From AC-56 sp963702195 (GTDB lineage Bacteria > Actinomycetota > Thermoleophilia > Solirubrobacterales > 70-9): a stretch of DNA of 64,000 bases. The notes below the pieces were generated by a model. The model was not told where the DNA came from, made no database searches, and saw only the letters and a program-made list of their open reading frames with translations. The stretch is from assembly GCA_963702195.1 (NCBI GenBank), contig OY969725.1:2666001-2730000 (forward strand). The letters run 5' to 3'. The position numbers were made by a program, and so were the translations under genes. Each line of letters begins with the position of its first letter. Within the stretch, counting starts at the first letter, position 1. Of this stretch, positions 58,992 to 64,000 are shown piece by piece.

Positions 58992-60092
58992 GTGATCAAG
59001 CCACGTAAGAGGTTCGTTCGAAACCTGCCGCGCCCCCTCCGGGCGGGCGCCGGGGCAGGTTTCTCACGCACTCGCCATCCAGGACTCGTTCGAGTCGCTG
59101 CGGTGGCACTCGTGGTCTGTGCCGGGGCGCTCGCCGCCGGCTGCGGGGAGAAGTCCGAGTCGACGAGCGCGGGCAAGCCGCAGCCCTTCAGCCTCGCGCT
59201 GGACTTCTACGTCAACCCGGACCACGCGGGGATCTTCGAGGCGATCGACAACGGGTACTTCAAGGATGCCGGGCTCGACGTGCAGCCCCAGACGCCGTCC
59301 GACCCGTCCGCGCCGATCAAGGAGGTCGCCTCGGGGCGTGTGGACCTGGCCGTCTCGTATGAGCCCGAGGTGCTGCTGGCGCACGACCAGCACCTGCCCG
59401 TGACGGCCGTCGCGGCGCTCGTGCCCACTCCGCTGACCTCGATGATCTGGCTCAAGGGCTCGGGAATCAAGGAGGTCAAGGACCTGCGAGGCAAGACGAT
59501 CGCCACGGCGGGCATCCCCTATCAGGAGGCTTACCTGAAGACGATCCTCGACAAGGCGGGCCTCAGCACCAGCGACGTCAACACGGTCGACGTCCAGCAG
59601 GGCCTGCTGCCCGCGCTCATCGGCGGCCGCGCCCAGGCGATGCTCGGCGGCTTTCTGAACGTTGAGGGAGTCGCCCTGCAGCAGCAGGGCAAGAACCCGA
59701 TCGTGAAGCCGGTGGACAAGCTCGGGATCCCGACCTACAACGAGCTCGTCCTGGTGGCGAACTCGGACACCCTCGACTCCAAGGCGCAGGACATCCGCCT
59801 CTTCCTCGACGCCCTCGAGCGCGGGACCCAGGCGGCGGTCGCCGACCCGGCCGGCGCCACCAACGACATCCTGGAGGCGGGCAACGGCCTCGACCCCAAG
59901 ACCACGCGCGCCGAGGTGGACAAGACGCTCCCGCTCCTGGCCCAGAAGGGCGCCAAGCACTACGGCTACATGGACCCGAGCCAGTGGAGGAAGTTCGCAC
60001 AGTTCTTCGCCGACAACGGTGTGATCAAGGAGGTGCCATCGACCGACGACGTGCTGACGAACGACCTCCTGCCGGGAACCCAGCAGCCCTAG
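58992..60092 (+). CDS. thiY: Thiamine-precursor binding lipoprotein (NMT1/THI5-like, ThiY)
   Basis: 366 residues. A long N-terminus leads to a lipobox, LAAGC with Cys51. LALDFYVNPDHAGIFEAIDN then GYFKDAGLDV is the NMT1/THI5 signature, and VDLAVSYEPEVLLAH follows. It delivers the pyrimidine moiety of thiamine to the permease. GAGGAGG lies just before the GTG; a later start is possible because the N-terminus is unusually long. Confidence 0.92.
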   Translation: MIKPRKRFVRNLPRPLRAGAGAGFSRTRHPGLVRVAAVALVVCAGALAAGCGEKSESTSAGKPQPFSLALDFYVNPDHAGIFEAIDNGYFKDAGLDVQPQTPSDPSAPIKEVASGRVDLAVSYEPEVLLAHDQHLPVTAVAALVPTPLTSMIWLKGSGIKEVKDLRGKTIATAGIPYQEAYLKTILDKAGLSTSDVNTVDVQQGLLPALIGGRAQAMLGGFLNVEGVALQQQGKNPIVKPVDKLGIPTYNELVLVANSDTLDSKAQDIRLFLDALERGTQAAVADPAGATNDILEAGNGLDPKTTRAEVDKTLPLLAQKGAKHYGYMDPSQWRKFAQFFADNGVIKEVPSTDDVLTNDLLPGTQQP

Positions 60093-60117
60093 CACCCGGC
60101 CGGCCGTGCGCTGGCCT

Positions 60118-60123
60118 TAGGCT
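60118..60123 (+). promoter_or_regulatory. -10 element of a leaderless promoter (MFS gene)
   Basis: TAGGCT, then 6 nt (CCCGTA) and the ATG at 60130. Confidence 0.5.
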
Positions 60124-60129
60124 CCCGTA

Positions 60130-61740
60130 ATGGAACGGCCGCGGGAAGCTCCGGCCAGCCGTCCGCTCACACTTGCGGCGACGGTGACTGCGGCTGGGAT
60201 CGTGCAGCTTCCGACCGCGGCGATCGTGGTTGCCATACCCACGATCCACGCGCAGTTCAACGCCTCGATGCCTGAGCTGCAATGGACGTTCACCGCCTTC
60301 TACGTCCCGTTCACGGCGTTCCTGATCGCCGCGGGCCGCATGAGCGACATCTTCGGCCGGCGCCGCGCCCTGCTGCTCGGGGCGGTGCTGTTCGCCCTCG
60401 GCTCGGCCCTCGCCGGCGCCGCGCCGGGCACCGAGGTGCTGATCGCGGGGATCGCGATCGCGGGCGCCGGCGGCGCGATCCTGATGCCGTCGTCGCTCGC
60501 GATGCTCACCAATCTCTTCACCGGCGAGCGGCGTGGAGTGGCGATCGGGCTCTGGGGCGCAGCCACCGAGCTGATCTCGGGGATCGGTGTGCTCGTCGGC
60601 GGCGTGCTCACCGGCGAGCTCAGCTGGCGGTGGATCTTCGTCGTCGACGTGATCTTCGCGCTGGCGATCATCGCGATGGCGCTGCGGGGCGCCCGCGAGT
60701 CCCGCGACCCGACGGTCTCGCGCACCGTGGACGTCCCCGGGGTCGTGGCGGTCGCGATCGCCCTCACGGCGCTCACCCTGGCCCTGAACGAGGGCTCCGC
60801 ATGGGGATGGGGCTCGCCGGTGACCGTGTCGCTCTTCGTTGTCGGAGTCGCAGGGTTCGCCCTCTTCGCCTTCATCGAGCTGCGCTCGCAACACCCGCTG
60901 ATGAACTTCGACTTCTTCCGCAGGCGGAACTTCACCGGCTCGACGATCGTCATCTTCGTGATGGACTTCTCATTCGGAGCGCTGCTCTTCTTCCTGCCGC
61001 TGTACTTCCAGGAGATCCTCGGCTACTCGCCCACGGATGTGGGGGTGCTGCTGCTCCCGCTGACCGGCCTCATGGTCGTCGGGTCGCCGCTGGGCGGGAA
61101 GGTCGCCGCGCGCGTGGGGCCGCGGCCCCCCATCGTGGCGGGGCTCGCCCTGATGGCGGCCGCGATCTACTGGATGTCGACGCTGACCCTCAGCACGGGC
61201 TACGCGCAGCTCTGGGCCCCCACGGCGATGATGGGGTTCGGCGTGGGCTTCGCCCTTACCCCGATGAACCTCGCCGCAATGAACGCGATCTCCCGCGACC
61301 ACGCCGGTGCCGCCTCGGGAATCCTGGTCACCCTGAGCGGGCTGGGATCGACGCTGGGCGTGGCGGTGTCCGGGGCGTTGTTCCAGGAGGTCCAGACGCA
61401 GAGGACGGTGACCTATTCGGCGGACCAGGGGGTCAACATCACCGCCGACCAGGCGCGCCAGCTGGACGGGCTGCTTGCCGGTGCATCGGGAGCGGAGCAC
61501 TCGCTCCACCAGATCGCCGGGAGCCACGCTGCCGGGGTGACGGCGGCGACGCGCGAGGCCTTCGTCTCGGCGCTCGGCACGAGCCTCAAGCTGTCCGCCG
61601 CGATCGTCGCGGCGGGCCTCCTCCTCGCGCTGGCGCTGATGCGGCGCTCCACCCCGGTCGACGCCGAGCCGACGCATCAGGTGCTGGCCCCGCCGCACAG
61701 GCCGGCGCCGCGCACCGCGCGCTCGAGTGCGCCGGCCTGA
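60130..61740 (+). CDS. MFS multidrug transporter, DHA2 (14-helix) family
   Basis: 536 residues and about 14 helices. GRMSDIFGRRRALLLGAVLF is motif A, and the family's motif C region GIGVLVGGVLTGELSWRWIF is present. Members are proton-coupled exporters (EmrB/QacA). A charged periplasmic-type loop (QTQRTVTYSADQGVNITADQ) lies before the last helix. Its own promoter separates it from the thiamine operon. The substrate is unknown. Confidence 0.92.
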   Translation: MERPREAPASRPLTLAATVTAAGIVQLPTAAIVVAIPTIHAQFNASMPELQWTFTAFYVPFTAFLIAAGRMSDIFGRRRALLLGAVLFALGSALAGAAPGTEVLIAGIAIAGAGGAILMPSSLAMLTNLFTGERRGVAIGLWGAATELISGIGVLVGGVLTGELSWRWIFVVDVIFALAIIAMALRGARESRDPTVSRTVDVPGVVAVAIALTALTLALNEGSAWGWGSPVTVSLFVVGVAGFALFAFIELRSQHPLMNFDFFRRRNFTGSTIVIFVMDFSFGALLFFLPLYFQEILGYSPTDVGVLLLPLTGLMVVGSPLGGKVAARVGPRPPIVAGLALMAAAIYWMSTLTLSTGYAQLWAPTAMMGFGVGFALTPMNLAAMNAISRDHAGAASGILVTLSGLGSTLGVAVSGALFQEVQTQRTVTYSADQGVNITADQARQLDGLLAGASGAEHSLHQIAGSHAAGVTAATREAFVSALGTSLKLSAAIVAAGLLLALALMRRSTPVDAEPTHQVLAPPHRPAPRTARSSAPA

Positions 61741-61746
61741 GCGCCC

Positions 61747-62667
61747 TCAGGCCGCCATGCGGAGCGGCGGGCCGTGCGCGATCGCCTTGTGGTGCGCGGT
61801 CAGCATGAAGTCGCCGGCAAGGCCACGGAACGGCTCGTACGGCCTGAAGAACTCCTCCACCTCCTCTACGGTGGCGCGGCGGCCCAGGCCCGCCAGGCGG
61901 CCGACGAGCTTGATGTAGCCGAGGTCGCCGGCCGGAAGCGAGTCGGGCTCGCCGCGGCCGTAAAGGCCCAGACACTGGATCGTCCAGGGGCCGATCTCCC
62001 GGATCCGCAGCAGCCGGTGGTCGTCGGCGGCGTCGGCCGGATCCACACGCCCCTCCACCACCTCACGCGCCACGAGGATCATCGCGAGAGCCCTCGCCGC
62101 CGACAGGTCCTTCGCCGCCAGCTCGGCCGGCGCCCGGCCGGCGATCAGTTCGGGCGTCGGGACATCCCTCAGCGTGATGCCGTCCCCATCCGCCCTCGTG
62201 ACGCCCCACCGGAACACCATCCGGCGCTGGATCGCCGCGGCGCGCCCGGACTCGATTAGCTGCTTGGTGATCGACCACGCCAGCGCCTCCCAGGCCCATG
62301 GCCGCCGGCGCGGCCGGTGCCAGGGCTTCTGGCGGATCGCGGATCCGAAGAGCCGGTCGGAACGAAACGTCTCGTAGGCCTCGCGGTAGTCGTCGTCGAC
62401 CCCGAGGGCGAAGCGCATGCGCTCGATGGCGCGCTCCCGATCCTCGGCTGCGTCCGCCTCGGCGCGCATCAGCACGGCGCCGTCGCGGCGCTGGGCGGCT
62501 CGCACGACCGCTGGACGGCCGTCGGTGTGGAGCAGGCGAGTCACCACGCCCCGGCGGACCCGCATCACGGCGTCGCCCCCGCCGGCAGCCGGCAGCCGGT
62601 ACGGCCATGGAGGGTTCAGCTCGACGTTCAGGCACGCCGGCGCCCGACGGGAGCCGCCGGCAGCCAC
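61747..62667 (-). CDS. DNA-3-methyladenine glycosylase-like HhH-GPD protein
   Basis: About 306 residues. The HhH-GPD core is LRIREIGPWTIQCLGLYGRG then EPDSLPAGDLGYIKLVGRL, with the catalytic Asp in AGDLG as in AlkA. The N-terminal half (LNVELNPPWPYRLPAAGGGD) resembles the AlkA beta-domain. It removes alkylated bases. The GTG at 62667 lies 5 nt after the stop of the gene before it; longer starts would overlap that gene. Confidence 0.85.
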   Translation of the reverse strand: MAAGGSRRAPACLNVELNPPWPYRLPAAGGGDAVMRVRRGVVTRLLHTDGRPAVVRAAQRRDGAVLMRAEADAAEDRERAIERMRFALGVDDDYREAYETFRSDRLFGSAIRQKPWHRPRRRPWAWEALAWSITKQLIESGRAAAIQRRMVFRWGVTRADGDGITLRDVPTPELIAGRAPAELAAKDLSAARALAMILVAREVVEGRVDPADAADDHRLLRIREIGPWTIQCLGLYGRGEPDSLPAGDLGYIKLVGRLAGLGRRATVEEVEEFFRPYEPFRGLAGDFMLTAHHKAIAHGPPLRMAA

Positions 62668-62672
62668 GACGA

Positions 62673-63002
62673 CTACCGGCCGTTGCCGAGGATGTGCACG
62701 TCCACGAGGAAGGAGCGACTGGCGACGATGTTGGCCTGCTCCTGGCGCCGCCCGAGGATGCGGCGGGAGCGCTGACGCTTCGACTGGCCGGCGGAGCGAA
62801 CGGCTCGGACCGCGGCGACCGTCGCGGCTCCGGCCACCAGCCCGCCGGCGGCCGCGATCGCGGCCGTCCTCACCTCGCCGCGCCACGCCTCCACGTCGAC
62901 CCGGCGCGAGCGCGCTGGGAGACGGCTGGGCTGGGGAAGCTCCTGCGTGTCATCGGATTGCGGTTCCTCGACCGCCTCCGCCTCCAGGACGACCTCGTCC
63001 AT
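62673..63002 (-). CDS. Small protein with an Ala/Gly-rich hydrophobic segment
   Basis: 109 residues; GAGGAGG lies 8 nt before the ATG. An acidic N-terminus (MDEVVLEAEAVEEPQSDD) and basic middle lead to a short Ala/Gly-rich hydrophobic stretch at about 45-62 (TAAIAAAGGLVAGAATVAAV), then a basic segment (QSKRQRSRRILGRR) and NIVASRSFLVDVHILGNGR, which looks structured. No family is recognised. It is immediately upstream of the glycosylase and may be cotranscribed. Confidence 0.6.
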   Translation of the reverse strand: MDEVVLEAEAVEEPQSDDTQELPQPSRLPARSRRVDVEAWRGEVRTAAIAAAGGLVAGAATVAAVRAVRSAGQSKRQRSRRILGRRQEQANIVASRSFLVDVHILGNGR

Positions 63003-63148
63003 CTCGATTACCTCCTCGCGCGCCGCCAAACGAACTCCCCTTTCCTGAGCTGGCGCCACCGGCCGGGCCAGTCTAACGGTGGCCCCAGAGGTGAGCGGGG
63101 CGTCGCGCGGCCATCCGCCCGAAGCCCTTCCCGCACTTTGCGGAACCC

Positions 63149-64000
63149 CTATCCGGAGAGCGGGAGCTCGTAGAGCCGGTAGCGCTTGACGACCTTGCCG
63201 CCCATCCCCTCCATGGCCCGGTTCATCGGCTCGTTCACCTCGAGGATCCAACCCATCTCCCCGCCCTTCTGGCGAACTCGCGCGGCCGTCTCGACATGCC
63301 TGACGTAGAGGGCTGCGGCGACTCCGTAGTGCTGGTAGTCGGGCTTCACGCCGAGGGCGAACACCCGCACCTGGTCGATCTTGCGCCGCCCGACGAGGAA
63401 GTGCCACCATCCGAACGGGAGCAGCCGCCCCTTCATCTTCGCCAGCACCTCGTTGATGTCGGGGAGGGTCAGCGCCGCGCCCACCACCTCGCCCTCGCGC
63501 TCGGCGATCATCGCCCAGTTCTCGTCGAGGATCGGCTTCAGGTTCTTGGCCTGGAAGCGCACCTCCTCCTCCGTGATCGGGACGAACCCCCAGTTCGGCC
63601 CCCAGGCCTCGTTGTAGACCTCCATGAACCGCCCGACCTCGGCCTCGAGGTCGCTCTTTCGCATCTGGCGCACGGTGACGCCGTGCTCGGTCTCCGCCTT
63701 TCGCGCGGCTTCGTGGATGAAGTCGTGGAAGCGATCGCCCTGCTTCAGGCTCCCGAGCCAGAGCTCCCACATCAGGAGGTCCATGGACTTGGTCATGCCC
63801 AGCCCCTCCAGGAGCTCGCGGTAGTACGGCGGGTGCCACGGCTCGAGCACCATCGGATGGTGCTCGAAGCCCTCGATCAGAATCCCGCACTCGTCGTTGG
63901 TGGTGAAGTCCATCGGGCCGAGCATTCGCTCCCGGCCGCGCGCCCGCAGCCAGCCGGTCGCGGCCTCCACGAGCGCCGTCGCCGTCTCGGGGTCGTTCTC
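63149..64000 (-). CDS. GNAT-like N-acyltransferase, C-terminal part (runs off the window)
   Basis: 284 codons visible; the N-terminus lies beyond base 64000. LGPMDFTTNDECGILIEGFE and HPMVLEPWHPPYYRELLEGL mark a conserved actinobacterial family with two GNAT-type halves. VYNEAWGPNWGFVPITEEEV and the later FALGVKPDYQHYGVAAALYV (an acetyl-CoA-loop-like Q/RxxG region) support an acyltransferase fold. The substrate is unknown. Earlier in-frame codons continue to the window edge, so no start is assigned. Confidence 0.75.
   Translation of the reverse strand, partial: ENDPETATALVEAATGWLRARGRERMLGPMDFTTNDECGILIEGFEHHPMVLEPWHPPYYRELLEGLGMTKSMDLLMWELWLGSLKQGDRFHDFIHEAARKAETEHGVTVRQMRKSDLEAEVGRFMEVYNEAWGPNWGFVPITEEEVRFQAKNLKPILDENWAMIAEREGEVVGAALTLPDINEVLAKMKGRLLPFGWWHFLVGRRKIDQVRVFALGVKPDYQHYGVAAALYVRHVETAARVRQKGGEMGWILEVNEPMNRAMEGMGGKVVKRYRLYELPLSG

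Noticed and set aside
1..64000. tRNA, rRNA, CRISPR, insertion sequences, phage genes, toxin-antitoxin or restriction systems
   Set aside because: Intergenic gaps were read for tRNA T-loop and CCA-end patterns and for regularly spaced repeats, and gene products for transposase, integrase and defence motifs; none was recognised. A tRNAscan or profile search could still find something missed by eye.

Overview
The window comes from a high-GC actinobacterium. The gene set fits class Thermoleophilia (Solirubrobacterales or Gaiellales type): two F420-type LLM oxidoreductases, an ergothioneine gene pair, VKOR/DsbA, MMPL, a wax-ester-synthase-like acyltransferase, a three-subunit proton-pumping transhydrogenase, and many GTG/TTG starts. 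Placement is inference from content; no rRNA, tRNA, insertion sequence, phage gene or CRISPR array was seen.

Layout. 0-4.6 kb: 5' end of rpoD (minus, leaves the window), a small protein with a YihY membrane protein, class II fructose-1,6-bisphosphatase, a membrane protein and an LLM oxidoreductase. 4.6-8.1 kb: egtB-egtD, divergent from an SDR plus carbonic anhydrase pair. 8.1-12.6 kb: envelope genes, namely a prepilin-like/VPS62-like fusion, VKOR, DsbA, LapA, then an unrecognised secreted protein and lipoprotein. 12.6-22.6 kb: pntB-pntAb-pntAa, an MMPL transporter, a second LLM enzyme and a four-gene OpuC/ProU-type ABC importer. 22.7-26.6 kb: a P-type ATPase and pyruvate kinase. 26.8-36.4 kb: flavin reductase, YceI and divergent MarR, thioesterase, enoyl-CoA hydratase, ATP-dependent DNA ligase divergent from L-2-hydroxyglutarate oxidase, LysR, a broken Ig-like fragment, CapA and an acyl-CoA dehydrogenase. 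36.4-43.3 kb: MarR divergent from a drug/lipid ABC exporter, a CGNR regulator divergent from a small-protein gene, thiolase, rhodanese, a coiled-coil membrane protein, a 490-bp structured intergenic region and a tiny DUF5679 protein preceded by an 11-codon uORF. 43.4-50.2 kb: GGDEF/HD-GYP protein, ECF sigma/anti-sigma, acyltransferase, secreted propeller, PAS and metallo-beta-lactamase pair. 50.4-57.2 kb: glnA, a long coiled-coil protein, PPK2, a MoxR/VWA pair and a HAD phosphatase. 57.2-64 kb: a TPP riboswitch with a ThiXYZ-type importer, an MFS exporter, an AlkA-like glycosylase, a small protein and a truncated GNAT-type protein.

Window-wide patterns. Thirteen starts have a TANNNT hexamer ending 6-8 nt upstream and no good Shine-Dalgarno site, which implies widespread leaderless transcription. 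Several GC hairpins without U-tracts lie at gene ends. Two intergenic sites 35 kb apart carry related copies of a short hairpin-bearing repeat. Most neighbours in operons overlap by ATGA, GTGA or TGATG.

No defence or mobile system was recognised. The least explained material is the secreted protein/lipoprotein pair at 10.8-12.6 kb, the prepilin-VPS62 fusion at 8.2-9.1 kb, the structured intergenic region at 42.6-43.1 kb, and the apparent loss of the egtB start codon.
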